In this document: piece after piece, positions 1 to 13,000 of the stretch
Layout of the letters: each line of letters starts with the position of its first letter
Position numbering within the stretch: position 1 is the stretch's first letter
Assembly (NCBI GenBank): GCA_004123355.1
Contig: SCHM01000003.1
Coordinates: forward strand, 3,739,058 to 3,803,057
Origin: Amphirosellinia nigrospora
Lineage: Eukaryota > Ascomycota > Sordariomycetes > Xylariales > Xylariaceae
Direction of reading: 5' to 3'
Length of the DNA: 64,000 nucleotides
Made by a program: the position numbers and the translations under genes
The notes under the pieces: generated by a model
Databases searched by the model: none
What the model was told of the DNA's origin: nothing
What the model saw: only the letters and a program-made list of their open reading frames with translations

Positions 1-2350
1 GTGTGGCATGAAACCGGGATGTTAACGGCCCTGCATAGAACCCTGGAGGAGGAGCCATGTTGCGAGGAGGGGCCCAGCCATTCCATCTGGATGAGGGAAT
101 CCGCCCATGGGAAATTACCGTAATTGCCAGGCGGGGTCCAGCGCGCTGCGCACCGGGTAGGCCAGGTGGTGGAGGAATCATGGGCCGAACGGCGTTACCG
201 GGTTGGGTAGCTGCTGTTGTCCACCCGTCTGCAGCCAGTTGTTTAGAGGCATCTGATCCAAGCCCGGGGTCCTTGACCAGGGCGCTGTAGAATGTGGGTA
301 GGTTGTGGCGAGTCTCGCGCTCTTGGCGATGAAGAGGCTGCTCATCAAAGAAGCTTGGGGGCCGTTCGGACGAATGTTAGCCTGATGTTGCGAAGGAGCT
401 CGTTCATGTAGAAAGTCTAATTCGCGTTCTGGGGTTGGGGAATGACTGGACGCGAAGGCTGAGGCATTCTCATGATCAAGGATTCATTATTTCGTTGAGC
501 ATCTGGCACATTGCGACCACCTTGCATCAATGATACAAGAAACTCCGTGTTAGGGTTACTGTTCCGGCTGGGTGGCTGCTCTGCTCGGTTACCACCTAGA
601 TTGTGGTTTGGATGACGTTGGCCGATGAGGTCATGCAACATTTGCTGCTCAGGACGCATGGCAACGAACGGTGTGTTCTGCTGGTGGTAGAGAATGAAGA
701 TCTTGAACGTGGGGAGAACACGAGCCATAGGCTCCTCCCGGGGATCTTGGCCAAATGACTGAAAGGAACCTGGCGATGCCATGACGTTTTTGGGGCCGAA
801 ATCGTGGCTCGGCGGGGGTTCCGCAAACCCACTGATGGCGGTGTGGAGGATTGACGAGTCTGTTTCTGAAGTTTCTGTAGTAAGGCTTGGAATGCGACCT
901 TCTCGGCAGCATCCGCCTGTGTACTGACTTTTGGTGAACCTGCCAGAGCCAGCAGCGGATTCACCTCGATGGGAACTGGAGGAGGAACTGAGCTGGGAGG
1001 TTCTGGCTGAAGACGAGCTTGTTCTTGGTTTGTGAAGAAGGTTTGGAATCTTGATCCAGTTTTGGGCTTCGACGCTGGAGCGGCATTCTCGTTGACAACA
1101 TCACTATTGCTCCCTTCCAAGGTGGTCTTCTGGGCAAAGGCGGCAAAGAACTTGTCTGGGCCTAACTCGATGGAAGGGGTGGCTTTTACCGCCTTTGACT
1201 TTATGGCGTCGACATCGACAGGGTCTTGCGGTCAGGACATCCTGGGCCAGTATGGAGTAACTTCAACTTTAGATGTGGTCTTGGCCTTCATCGACTCCAT
1301 GAACTTCTTGAACTCTTCCTGAGTGTGGGCTTGTGGCTCTTCAGCAGGCTCATCGAGCCACTCGGGTTCGCGTTCTTGACGTGGCTCTCGGTCCCAACGG
1401 CGGTCAAATTGCCGCTCCCGAGGCTTATCATGCTGTATATCAGGATTCTCATCAGCTCTGTCTCTCCAACTCTTTGATCTATCGAAGCGCTCTCGTGCTG
1501 TGGAGCTTCGCTGTTGGTCCTATCCATGGATTATCCGTTCGGGTCTTATTCAAGCCGTTTCGGCGCAGCTTATCATTATCATCTCCTTCCTTTTCCCTCG
1601 AGAATTCGCCAAAGTTACGACGGGGCCGGTCGACGTTGTTATCACGATCCTCACCCGCGTGGTCGGCGGTCTCCTCCGAACCGATCAGGGCGTTCGCCCA
1701 TGCGCCCATGAAAACGTTCAGCACCTTCATTGCCGAAGCTTTTACGGGTTTCACAGTGCTCCAACCGTCACTATCCTGATCGCCATCACCTCGGCGTCGT
1801 AAGTTGTTTCTGTTTTCACGATCTCGATCGCGAAAGCGTTCAGTGCTATCGTTGTCACCATTGCGGGGGCGGAACGGGAAGCGATCTCGGATTTCGCCGT
1901 CCTTGGCGGTCTTCTCGCTATCGAAGGGTTTGGCGGTCCGCGACAATGTGGCTGAGTTGAACATTGTCCGTGGTGGTCCAAGAACTATCTCATCTGCGTC
2001 TATCACCGGATTAGCACATTGAAAGGGGGGTCTTGGTTTAGCGGAGCATACTAGCGCTATTTCGTGAGACGTGGCGATCGACACCAACTCGTCGGCTACT
2101 TTGCTCGAGAAGTACGCCGTCATTGTGGCGGTCCTATCAGTGACTGTCTTACTTCCTTGGTTATTACGAAAGTTTCGGGCGGCGGTCTGCAGGAAGGAAG
2201 GGCCAGTTAGCATTAGTAGCATTTGGTGTTTTGTCCGTGATGGTCCACTTACCCCATCCATTCCTCGGCAGGTGGAAGGGCGGCGGGTTTAAGGCATAAT
2301 GGTGAATCTCTGAGGTAGATTAAGACTTCTGCCGTATACCGTATTGCCAT
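1..2350 (-). CDS. eIF4E-binding protein, 4E-T/Eap1-like (partial)
   Basis: The protein starts at the ATG at 2350-2348 and opens MAIRYTAEVLIYLRDSPLC, a canonical 4E-binding site (Y-x4-L-hydrophobic) followed by LPPAEEWMG. Such proteins bind eIF4E, repress cap-dependent translation and act in mRNA decay bodies. Exon 1 (2350-2253) ends at GTAAGT; exon 2 resumes at 2186 after CCTGCAG. Next comes a long charged, low-complexity stretch with RDRFPFRPRNGD and DQDSDGWSTVKP, then FGEFSREKEGDD, KKFMESMKAK and finally proline/glutamine-rich segments such as MIPPPPGLPG and APPPGFYAGP that run off the window edge. The order matches the fungal 4E-T family as I know it. The frame changes at least five times; one change, just after exon 2 begins, fits a lost T in a T run. 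I read these as sequence errors in a live gene. The C-terminus is outside the window. Confidence 0.75.
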
Positions 2351-4056
2351 AGCATCGGAAGCTATTATGTCCGACATATACTGTGTATAATATAGAGTAC
2401 AAGCTACCAAGCATAGGGCGTACAAGTGGCGATGCGAGGACCACAAAGTGTTGCTTCTACGACAGAGCCGTACAGCTGTTTAATATGATATGATATGGCC
2501 GTGTTTGGCGGACCTCGTGATCGGAGCACGGCTGGATGTGACCGACGGGGTCGGTTGAGAGGGTGCTACAATCGCAGTCGTAGTCGCAGTGAGAATAACC
2601 TGAAGATATAAGTAGGGGTGCGGCGTGGCGGACTGTCGTATGTCGCGTGAGTTTCGTGCGGGGTGCAGTGTAGAGTGTAGAGTGTAGGAATAAGACGGCA
2701 ATTAGGGCATACGGCGATAGACTAGCGCTCGATGCTGGAGATGTGAGGAGAGGGACAAGCGGCGACCAGACTGGCTGTCGCAGAACTTCGAGGGCGTTTG
2801 CCCAAGGCCAACCGGCGCTGGCGCTGGCGCTGGTGCTTCGTAGGCGACAGTGGCCCGATAAACGGCGAGGAGTACCACGGTAGGTAGGTCAAAGGGTCCT
2901 TGGTGCGGGCGCTGTTGGGCGCAGGGTGCCGAGTGTGCGGTGCGGTGCGGTGCGGCGGTGCGGCGTAGATAGGTGCGCGTTGAGATGAGAATAGATTTAG
3001 TTGCAACAAATTAACTTATGGGGGCTTCTGTGCGAGCACAAAGAATTCTTGTGGTACCCGGTGCAGCAATTTGGCGGGCTGAGATGGTCAATGGGAATTG
3101 CTGTGAACTTAAAAAAGGTGATTCTTGAGATGATTGCTGGACGAATTATAGATGGAAGGGCAGACAGGCAGGATCTTTTGGGCAGGGCAGCCAGCTGGTA
3201 AGTAAGTTACATGTTGCTTCCTACCTAACTGACGAAGTTGCCTAGGTAGGTCTTAGGTACGTAATGTACAGTTGTAGTACTCGCGCGAACCCACAGCATC
3301 TCGGCTACCTAGGTACGGAGGTTTGTGTCACTATTAATCATTATCCTTGGCAATGGTGTAAAGTGCAAATGGGGGAGCTCACACACGGTATAACGGCTTG
3401 GCAACCAGCTCATCGGGCCGCTTGCAGCCCGACAGTCTCAGCAGAAAGTTAGCTAGGTATCTACTCTACTAGGCTAAGCCCTGAACTCCGCTCTAGCTAA
3501 CGATTGATATGTCCCATCTGCACTAACGGTACAGCGCAGTTAGTGGTCTATAATTTTATAGACTACTACCGGCCCGAAACACTGGTTGCCAAGCCGTCAC
3601 ACCGTGTATGAGCTCCCCCATTTGCACTTTACACCATTGCCAAGGATAATGATCGATAGTGACACAAACCTCCGTACTTAACCTACCTATTGCCTTAGGT
3701 GGGTCGCGCCACCATCTGCCTCGTGCAACGCCTCCCCTGGTTCCTTAGAGGTATATCTACCTATAGTTTTTCGCATCCTTGTTGCCTCATTGGTCTTTAC
3801 TTTGAACTATCCCACATGTCGACTACTTGCCCAGTGTAAATTGCGATGAACCGTATTTAATGGTGTGGTTGTACATAATTAGAACATGGCTTGCTAGGTA
3901 ATAAGTGAATGACACTGATAGTTTTATTTTGTTATGAACTTCTCGTATTAGTACTTTTTGCAGCCAACAAGACATACAGAATACTTCCTACCTACTATAC
4001 AATATCAAGAATCGCAACATAGGGCTACAAAGTTAAAAAGTTGTATTTATAATTCC
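2351..4056. other. Intergenic region between 4E-T-like gene and URB1
   Basis: No convincing coding sequence. It holds the upstream region of the 4E-T-like gene, short GC-rich direct repeats (GGCGCT units near 2813-2834 and GTGCG units near 2934-2962), a TGTAGAG-type repeat near 2660-2685, and the palindromic element at 3313-3677, which is listed separately. CCTAGGTA occurs at 3241 and 3308. Confidence 0.6.
3313..3677. repeat. MITE-like nested inverted repeat
   Basis: Two arms of 107 nt, 3313-3419 and 3571-3677, are reverse complements of each other with about nine mismatches (roughly 92 percent). Five of these lie in the outer 93 nt and all five are transitions. The arms share GTACGGAGGTTTGTGTCACT at the outer end and TCGGGCC at the inner end. 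The 151-nt centre carries two more palindromes: CACTAAC/GTTAGTG (3521-3527 and 3539-3545) and TAGTGGTCTATAA facing TTATAGACTACTA (3541-3553 and 3556-3568, one mismatch). No open reading frame, transposase or clear target-site duplication is visible. Size and symmetry suit a non-autonomous DNA transposon or foldback element; the transition bias would suit RIP. No second copy was seen in the window. Confidence 0.6.
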
Positions 4057-7000
4057 TTAGGTAAGCCTCTCGATGCCCCCTTTGCTCCATATAGTCATTC
4101 GTTTCTGATCGCATGTTTCCCAGAGCCTCTCAATCACGGCCTGGTAAAGCCTTTTCTCCATGTCATCTGTTGACGCTGTCTTCTGGGCTACAAGCCAGCT
4201 CATGGTACCAAATCTTGTGATTACGGTATCGCTGCCCCCCTCGATGTAGCTAGTCCGATACAAGACCCTTAGCACTTGTGTGCGGAGGTTTGGGCCCATG
4301 TAGGGGTTGACTGGCAGGCAAAACAGCTGCTCGTACACCTTGCGCTGGTGGAACAGAGCTACATCCTGTGGCGTTCGCAGACTGTCTACGAGGAAACCAA
4401 GCAACCAGCTGATTTCTGTATAGTAGTGCCCATCGATCGTTGGGCCGTCTTGGAGGATCGTCTTCATAAGCGGTATCTTGTCTACCTGCCATACTGGGCC
4501 ACTTGTGAGGAACAGGTTGACCTTCTCGTACAGGCAGTGTAGTGGGTTCTTAAGAATATCAAGCGCTCGGCATGCAAAGATGACGAGAATACTGGGAAGC
4601 GGTCCGCTAGCAATCAGATCTTTCGCGGACTCGGCAAGTTCCATAATAAGCAACCATATCTGTTCATTCTCCTCGTAAGTTGACTCCTTGATTTTTGCGG
4701 CCATTTTGATGACGTTTGTGAGTGCTTCTTTGCGTATACTTGCATGTTCAGAAGAGAGAAGCAGGATCAGAGATGCAGCATGTCCCTCTTCGACTAGTTC
4801 CTCGGGCGGTTTGCTGGACCACTTGAGTAACGAATTCTCTTTGCTTGATATGATAGGCACTGTGAGCTTATCTTCTAGTTCTTGGGGGCTTAGCCGTATT
4901 ACCGATTCCCTCATCGTCTCTTTTCTTGATGGTGATGTAACTTTGAGCGTGCCGTCTAGTATCTTCGCATTCTTATCTAATATGACTGACTGCTGCTTGG
5001 GCAGAGTAATCTTCGCGCAGAGTTTTTTGTCTCCTATAGTAGCAACTAATGAATTGCAGATAAAGTTTAAGAAGGCCCCGCTAACCCCAGCATTGAGAGA
5101 TTGGCGCAGATACTCTCGAAGAAAGCCTGCTAGCTGCTTCAGTATTTCCTTCTCTGGTGAGCTTGATACCAGAAAAGGTACTTGTTCAACCATACACATA
5201 AGCAACGGACAGGTCCTCATATCGCTTTGTGTGTCAGCATCCGCGTTGGCCACATTCTCTTCGATTAACTCCAGATATTTGATTGGTGTTCTAGAGCATC
5301 GCTCGGCACAGTTATCTATAAATGACCAGATGGCTGAGTGAATGCTGCCAGAGTTTTTCAGAGCTGTTATAAGCGGATCTAAGCCTGAAAAATGTGGGAG
5401 GCTCTCCACCAATTGATATTCATCGGCAACGTAGGATAATGCTTGTCTCAGTGTGTCTCCAGATAATGCAGTAGTCTGCTCGGTATAGAGTCGAAGAAGT
5501 GTAGTGAAGGGTGATGTTGGCATATCAGAGGCCCGCGCGAACCATCGCATGCCTGGTGAGTATTTAGCCACCGCACACAAGTGTTCTAACTCCAGCAGCG
5601 ACAGAGCTATGTCTTCATCCACCCCCTCGGATGCCTCAACCTTTTGGATTGTAGTCAGAAGTAAAGGGGATACATCAAACTTTGCTCTAAGGGCGACTTG
5701 TGGTATGACTTCGTAGTAAAGCATAATCAATCGGCTCGCTGCTTCCCGCTGCAGTAAGTCCCCGTCTGCCAATGTGCGGTAACAAGTGATAATATCCTTA
5801 AGGTCGGGTATTCTCTGGGAAAAATCATCGACAACGCGGCGAGCGGCTTCCTGCCAAATAGAATTTGGCGATGAAGAGACCTCCCTGTGCATCTCCAATG
5901 CTCTACTCAACTTCTCAAAGGCCAACACAAGTAGGCGTATAGCGTAGAAAGAAATTAATTTGGATTTATTTGACAGACACTTGGTCATGGCCTTTAGTGT
6001 CATGGGAGGTGGAACAATATTGTCAAGTAGTACAGATGTCGGCGGAGGAACTGTTGCGTAGTCATTAGACCAACCAAAGAAAGAAGGGATTGGCAGCTGA
6101 ACAATGCTGTACAACAGCGCAGCGTAGCCTATCCATGTGGCAGATAGTTTAGGGTCGAATGTGAATGCTTTTTTGTGTATGAAGTAGCAAGCGATAAGCT
6201 CCGGTGACGCTCTAAATATCGCAAGAAGCAACTCGCTTTGTTTCGTATTGGACCACGGCCTTAACGATTCGATGAACTCTGCTAACAGTTTATTTCGCAC
6301 TGGAACCTCATTGCCAAATTGACTCATCCAGGGTATGCTGTCGAGCCCAAAGTCCAGATAACTGGCACTCTCTATGTCGGCCATAAAAGCATCTGGATAT
6401 ATCCCTTCCGGGTAGTAGCCTTGCTCCGACCGACAGATGCCCACTGTAGAGTCTGTGCAGGTTGCTAACAGAATTTCATGAGCCGCATCTTCCACAGAAA
6501 TGTGTTTATTCTCAGTACCGTCCTCAAGATCAACAGGCTCTTTAGAGTAGCCATATAATGACGCAATTCGAGTAAGTGAATGGGTATTGAGTATCTTGAT
6601 CTTAACTTCCTTGGCCAGTTTCTTATCTTGAACCACGGATGTTTTCAAGACGTCTAATATCTCGTAAATCAAGAAAGGTGGATCGTCTCGAAGATTTCTC
6701 ATAAGCGCCGCCACGAGGTCTTTCTGCAGTAGAAGATCTCTCTTAGCTTCGGTATGAAGTAGTCTCAAACAACTAAGAAGCAGCCGCGTCGCATTTGTTC
6801 TCACAGAAGGCCTCTTGGGGTCTTCCTTGCCATCGCCTATGTACCGGAGGCCCATATTCCTGGCTAGAGACTTGAAAGTGTTGGTTCGTGCTCTGAATAT
6901 CGGAGCGGCTAGGGCACCGCCATCTAGACAGATTGCTTCCCTAAGCAGTCTCAGCGTGGGGGATATTATGAAGTCCTTCCCTTTGTCCGCCGAGAGATTC

Positions 7001-7540
7001 TTGGCTACCAAGTCCTGTTGCCGCTTTTGCAGAAGGGTGCGACAAATTCCTAATCCATAAGACACTAAGTCGACATTGCTAGATATAATTTTAAGCAACA
7101 ATGCCAAGACCACGGCCACTGCGGACATGACATTCTCATTATTCATCTGAGATGCCATACTCCAGGTTTCCATGACATCAGGAAGATAGACGGGCACTTC
7201 ATCCTCAACTTCTCTGGGTTTAGAGGAGTCGAGGAAGTCGAGGACGATTTGCAAATGCTCCAACTTCTTCTCGCCATTGTTCACAATGCTATCAAGCACA
7301 TTCTTGAACGATTGCAAGCCTAGAAGTACAAAAACGTCAGCGTGGAGTATAAAAGAATTGTGCTATAATCTCCTACCTACCATGTCTTGCCTTATGGAGG
7401 TCTTGTTCAAAGGTGAGCAGGTGCCGAAGCTGTCGTCCAGTGTAGACTTCCTCCGAGGTAGGCGTCTCATGAACATGGTTGGTCTTTTGTTTCTTGCCGG
7501 CGTGGTTGCCGTCACTTCCATATGACTTGCGCTTCGCCAT
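4057..7540 (-). CDS. URB1: Nucleolar pre-ribosomal-associated protein 1 (Urb1/Npa1)
   Basis: Large HEAT-like scaffold required for early 60S pre-ribosome assembly in the nucleolus. Exon 1 (7540-7381) begins MAKRKSYGSDGNHAGKKQK, a basic nuclear-type N-terminus, and ends at donor GTAGGT. A 61-nt intron (7380-7320) follows, and exon 2 runs 7319-4057. The joined exons give 1140 aa without any interruption. The Npa1-type N-terminal region is recognisable near residues 55-330 (YLPDVMETWSMASQ, YGLGICRTLLQKRQQ, ATRLLLSCLRLLHTEAKRD); the C-terminus ends TIWSKGGIERLT. Fungal Urb1 is usually 1100-1800 aa, so this is at the short end. The gene is divergent from DIB1 with 568 bp between start codons. Its perfect 3.4-kb reading frame is a useful control for the broken genes nearby. 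Confidence 0.88.
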
Positions 7541-8108
7541 GTTGTTTTTTTGTTGAATGCAATGGGATTTGCTGCGGCATGTTCTGGGGATATCGAACCG
7601 TCGGTTTATACTGCTGTCCCTCAATTCATGTAAAGAATTACCTATGCTATTGAATGCTTGCAGAGTTCAAATGGCGCGCAACGCGAGCTATAGCATGCCT
7701 AGCACCTAGTTAGAACCTTTTATAATTCGGTCCAAGCCAGGTACCTCTAGTTAGTTTCGATTCATCCTATGGTGTATATGCACGCTCTCAAACAACGTAA
7801 CGTGTACATGCCACAAGGTACCCTTAGATGCGCTTTGGAAGAAAAGTAAAAAATTGCCAGGATAGACCGCCTTTCTTGGCAGCCCCTTTTGGGATAGCGC
7901 ATGCGATAAGATGCCCCGCAAAGGCCTAACGTTAGCAGCTCTATTAAAGTGGACCAATTCCCCACACCAAGCCTCAGCCTCCGTCCTATGACTCTTCTCC
8001 ACACTCCCACATTCCCAGCCTTACACCACGACCACAACACCATCATCAAACCCTTTTCCATCAAGATTAAGTACCTCTGTGGATTTCGATATCACCACAC
8101 CACCCAAG
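7541..8108. promoter_or_regulatory. Divergent promoter region, URB1 / DIB1
   Basis: 568 bp separates the two opposed start codons, so it must hold both promoters and both 5' leaders. No ORF here resembles a protein I know. The last 130 bp before DIB1 is C- and A-rich (CACACC, CAACACC), as is common in fungal leaders. I recognise no specific transcription factor site. Confidence 0.5.
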
Positions 8109-8953
8109 ATGTCCTTCGTGCTCCCACATCTGCCCACTGGGTGGCACGTAGATCAAGCAATCCGTATGTGTTTTCCCCTACTGGCTGGCTACCTGCCTGT
8201 AACCTTGCTGACTTCAAGTTTCGTAGTGTCCGAAGAAGAGCGCGTTGTCGGTATGTAATTCTCTCAGCTCGTATTGTCTCTTATAAACGCTAACTTAATC
8301 GATACTAGTATTACGATTTGGCAAGGTACGCATGTTAGAGTCTTTTTATCTCCCCTTCTAGCAAGTTTCTGGCTTGATATGTTCAGAAGCCCGCCCACTG
8401 TTTCACGCCCATTTACTAACTGAGTTCGTGTAGGACAGCGATCCGGATTGCATGCGCCAGGATGAGGTACTGTACCGCATCGCTGACAAAGTCAAGAACT
8501 TCGCGGTGGTAAGTCTATCATTTCTACATGTCAAGAGACCAAACGGTCTACCAATTACAATAGCATTTGCGGTGTTGTAAGTTTATCGGCGGTGGCTAAC
8601 TCATTATAGATTTATCTCTGCGATAATGAACAGGTTCCCGACTTCAATGTTATGTGAGTAATATCCCGTGTTTTTTTCCTCCTTGAGTTTTCTCTTTGCC
8701 AATATCGAAGCAAACAGCTGCTAACATTCCGTGTCCAAGGTATGAGTTGTACGATCCAATGACCATCATGTTCTTCTTCCGCAACAAGCTGATCATGGTG
8801 GATCTGGGGTCCGGTAACAACAACAAACTGAACTTTGTCCTCGAGGATAAGCAAGAGCTCATCGACATCATCGAGACCGTTTATCGTGGTGCCAAGAAGG
8901 GTCGTGGTCTCGTAGTCAGCCCCAAGGACTATTCTACACGTTATCGGTACTAG
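8109..8953 (+). CDS. DIB1: U5 snRNP / tri-snRNP thioredoxin-like protein Dib1 (Dim1, TXNL4A)
   Basis: Small thioredoxin-fold component of the U4/U6.U5 tri-snRNP, essential for pre-mRNA splicing. Six exons: 8109-8163, 8227-8250, 8309-8325, 8434-8508, 8610-8653 and 8740-8953. All have GT/AG borders and together encode exactly 142 aa, the family length. It begins MSFVLPHLPTGWHVDQAI and contains the near-invariant DPDCMRQDEVLY, VPDFNVMYELYDP, MFFFRNK and GSGNNNK. The end is the conserved GRGLVVSPKDYSTRYRY. Two exons are very small (24 and 17 nt), so a gene finder could easily miss them. Divergent from URB1. No frame problem. Confidence 0.95.
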
Positions 8954-10023
8954 ATTTTCTTATCTAGCAGGTAGTAACGTGGCGATATACGACTATCAAG
9001 GACGCCTTCCCCGTTCACACGCTGATTTTGTCCACGAATCGACACTAGCATTTTACGGCCTATTGCTACTGTTCGCTTTGTATCGCCATCACAGCACTCT
9101 ATTACCCAATCACGGTCAGAGGCAAATAGATTTAAGTCTAGAAGGCCATGGGGCCACAATACACAGCAAGGAACGAAATAGACGAACGATACAACGACCT
9201 GCTGGTTAGGAGTGGCTTATACAGGAGCCTTACTAGGGTTGGTCTCACAATCAATGAATATTTCTCCCTCGTAGCTGAAGATGCTAATGCTCCTCCGTCA
9301 AAGATCCCAGTGATATTCCCCGTGCTCCCAGGTACGCCTTTCTCCCTTCTCTTGTAGCTTTCTCATGCCACGTTTGTCCCGGCCCATGGCTTAGCACTTT
9401 ATTGTCAGTGTATCTGTCAATTGTGATTCTGCCCGCCCGTGTTATCTGTGCCGACCTTAAAAAGACGAAGTGGGACAGGCTCTCCTATTGCTAGAGTCCC
9501 TCTTGAATTAATTAGGGCACGTACTAGGCATAGATCAGCATTAGACCGAAGAACCTCTAATAACACGCCAATACCTTGATATAAAACTACTTCGTAGGCT
9601 GCGAACAGGGTAAAATGCTGTCAGATATGAACCTAACCTACTGGATTCTTCTCCGTCTATCCGTACTACGCGACAATGTCACTAGCCTCAAACAGTCATG
9701 ATATCAGATAGATATCTACATAGATACTTTATCCAACAATTATCATATATGTTTATCAAATGTCTTTGACGCGTTCTCGTTGTATTTTGTTGTACATGAT
9801 GCACTCAGCAGTAGATATCGTAACTCAGTAAACCCTCGGATATACATAGTTCAGAGATCGACTCACCTACGGAGTCTTTGATCATTTTACAATATGTCGC
9901 ATAGAGACACTCCCCAGCAAAACTCTTTCACCACTTTCAAGTCGACTCTCATTAAACAAGTACAGAAAATTATCGTCTCTCGTACAATTACAAATCATGG
10001 GCGACTGGGCAACGAGTCAACCC
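8954..10023. other. Intergenic, DIB1 3' end to PAG1 3' end
   Basis: Convergent spacer of about 1.07 kb, AT-rich toward the right. A short open stretch at 9148-9357 ends close to a donor-like GTACGC but resembles nothing I know and has no supporting context. I call no gene here. Confidence 0.5.
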
Positions 10024-13000
10024 TTACACAATGTCGCCGGATGGATCAGGCTTATGTTGCAGAAATGAGCTCGGCACTTTCGGCACTGGGAGATCTGTTG
10101 CGCAGCACGGAAGAGGTCGCGCTGCCGGTCCGTCTCACGTGAGCGGCCGCCAGTCAGACGACGCATGTGCGTCTTTGTCGATTGCTTGATAGGCTTAATC
10201 ATGTTCTCGAGGAAGAACGAGTTCTCGGCGGGTGCGTTTGCCGGGGGCTTGTGACGTTCTTCCTCGCCGTCCGAAAATATGTCTTCGGTAAGCTCCCGTC
10301 GGAGGTGAAGTCGGCCATTTGCGGCTGATACGATGTGGGCATTGACGGCGAGGTGATCGAGCGGGCATGTAGCGCTGGTCTTGCACTCGATGGCGCGGTG
10401 GCAGCGGCGTTGAAGGCCCTGGGAGTCATAGAGTTCGCGCTATTATCTTTCGCTGCAGGTAGTCGGTCCACAAACCCATTCTGAAATGAAGTAGCGTTAG
10501 AAGCTTGACGCAGGATAGGGAGGACGTCGTCATAGAGCTTCGCGCTAGATTCGTAACTTTCGGGCGTGAATTCAGTTACTGTCCTGGACGAGCGACTTTC
10601 GCTGGGCGATATCTCTGAAATGTCATCGAAGAAGTCATCTAAACTGTCCAGCTTGGTAACTAGATCGGGCATGTGCCCCTCGCCTCGGATGTCATCTGAC
10701 ATCATAGTCTCTGTTCTCTCAGGCATGTCGAAATAGCCATATCGGTAATCATCTGCATGGAATTCGACACCCGGCGTTGGGGTTGGTTCTGTTGGTACTC
10801 CATCTGTTGCCTCGCCCTGGCACATGTAAAAGGCAGCGTGTATGTTGCCCCGAGTCGCCTCGGTTTTCTTGGCAGGAGCCGGGATGGCCCAACCGGAGTC
10901 CTCGGGTATCCCAAACAAACTCTGCGTTCGTTCATATTCTTTCCTAATGGCTCTAGAGGACGAACGAGTCATGCTCATTCGTAGATGGTGTCTTTCCATC
11001 GATGAGCCAGATACCGCGACGACGTTGTCGAGGACGGCCAAGGCTTCCATGCAGTATTCCGTTTGAAGTAAGCGAAGGAGGGGAGAAATTAAGTCAGGTC
11101 CATGCCCGGCAATTTCAGGCTTCCGCATCTCGATGTCAGGTATAATGACACAGAGAATTTGCATTGTCATCAACTTGACTGAGGGTATGCTATTTGTCAG
11201 AAAACCAATAAGCATGGTAAGCATTTGAAGGTCAAGTTGGGAAGAAAGAATTCGCGGATGGCGGAGAACAACTGCGTAATCATGTCCTGGCTTGAATTTA
11301 ATTCCGAGCGGATAAACATGCTTAGGGCATCACAAATCGACGTAAACCCCTGTGCCTCCGCCACTGCAAGCAGTATATCCACTGTCTGTCTAGTTCCATC
11401 GTCAACGGAATGCTCCATAACTCGCAAGAAGCGAGGAAAGTTCGCAACAATGGAGAAGAAAAGTCGGTTGTCATCACCGATGAGGGATCACTTGGTAATT
11501 GCACAAGCTTATCCATGAGGTTGAGGGTAGACTGAAGGCATGTTGATGACCTTAAGCCCTTGTAGAGTAGAGGCTGAACACCTTCAAATACACCATCCCA
11601 ATGTGGAGGTTGGCCTTCTTGTATGGTTCTTCGTATATTTTGAGAGCTAAAGTCGAGCTTCTCCACGTATTCGTCAAGCATCTCCACAGCTTCGAGAAAC
11701 TCAAGCTCATTGATAGATTCTAAACACGCACATATCGTCCAGAACAGCTGTGGATATGACAGGAGCTTTTCGGGCTCCAGTTTCACTATTAACGTTTTCA
11801 ACGTTGTTAGAATTTCCATGGAAAATGTCTTGATTTCAGCGTCGTCATCTGAAATTGTGTTCGATAAGCGTGCGAGCATTTCTCCCAACATGGATTGATC
11901 CACCGAGGTAAGGATGCAACGAAAGATTTGAAATGAACGGCATGCGAGGTGGCGGACAGGGCATGATGTCGCCCACGTGAGTGATAAACGGCTCCATTGC
12001 TTCTTAATGCCGGGGAATGTGACCTCAAAGGTCTTCACAACCTCAGTGGTAAGACGCTCCATGCTTTTTGGGACCTTATTGTCACGTTCGTCGGCTTTTC
12101 CGTTGCTATCCTCATAGCTCCATACCACTAACCGATCATGTTGGCGGATTGCATCTATCAAGCCCTGTATAGACCTTTTAGTTTCAAGCGATGTAGCGTC
12201 ATCCATCCTCGAAATTACTAATTCATGAATCAAGTGCACCAGCATTTCACGTGCTTGCTCTTGGACGAGAGGAGTGTAGTGGTCCCATAGGACAGTCACA
12301 ACTTGCAGTAAAAGTGGAAGACTATCTGCTGTAAGCTGTGCTGGCGCAACCATGAGGTCAACTAGGAGAATAAGAGATAGTTGTCCCAAGGAGAGACCAG
12401 CTTGCTTTGTGCCAATGGGTAGTACTTCGGATAGGTCAGCGCAGTAAGGTAACTGATCAATATCTGGAGGAGGTGGAACTGCTTCCTTCTTATCGTTCGG
12501 CACCATAGCTTTCGGATTGATTTGCATCAGCAAGAACTCAACAACTTTACTGCTCGATGTAATTGTCGTCGTCGACAAGAAAACCACAATCTGTTTGGCG
12601 TACTCAACAAAGTTTTGCTCTCGTCGCTCCAGGCACAGGGAGATAATGAAATCAAGCACAAGCCGAACGTTTCCAGGGTAAGGACCTGTTGCAAGGGCTT
12701 TCCATAAAGCTTGGACTTCATTATGCAATGCGGCACTCGACTTGATTGTGATTTCGAGCATATTGGCGAGAAGGACATAAGACTGTAGTATAGGCCCACC
12801 ATTTGGGTCAACCTTGAGCTCAATGGTTTGAATCCATGGGAGAAGAACTGCTACGATGTTCTGCTGATTCCCTTGTTGTAGATTCTTGAAATAGTACGCG
12901 AATTCTGAGAAGATGTGAAATGCAAGTTCTGGATGCTGCATGGCTAGCCGCTTCGAGATCTCAAATTGAGCCAGTTTATAGACGGCCTTCGTCTTGTCGG

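Noticed and set aside
4688-5341. 217-codon open frame on the plus strand
   Set aside because: It lies entirely antisense to the intact URB1 coding frame and shows no family similarity; it is a mirror of URB1 codon use.
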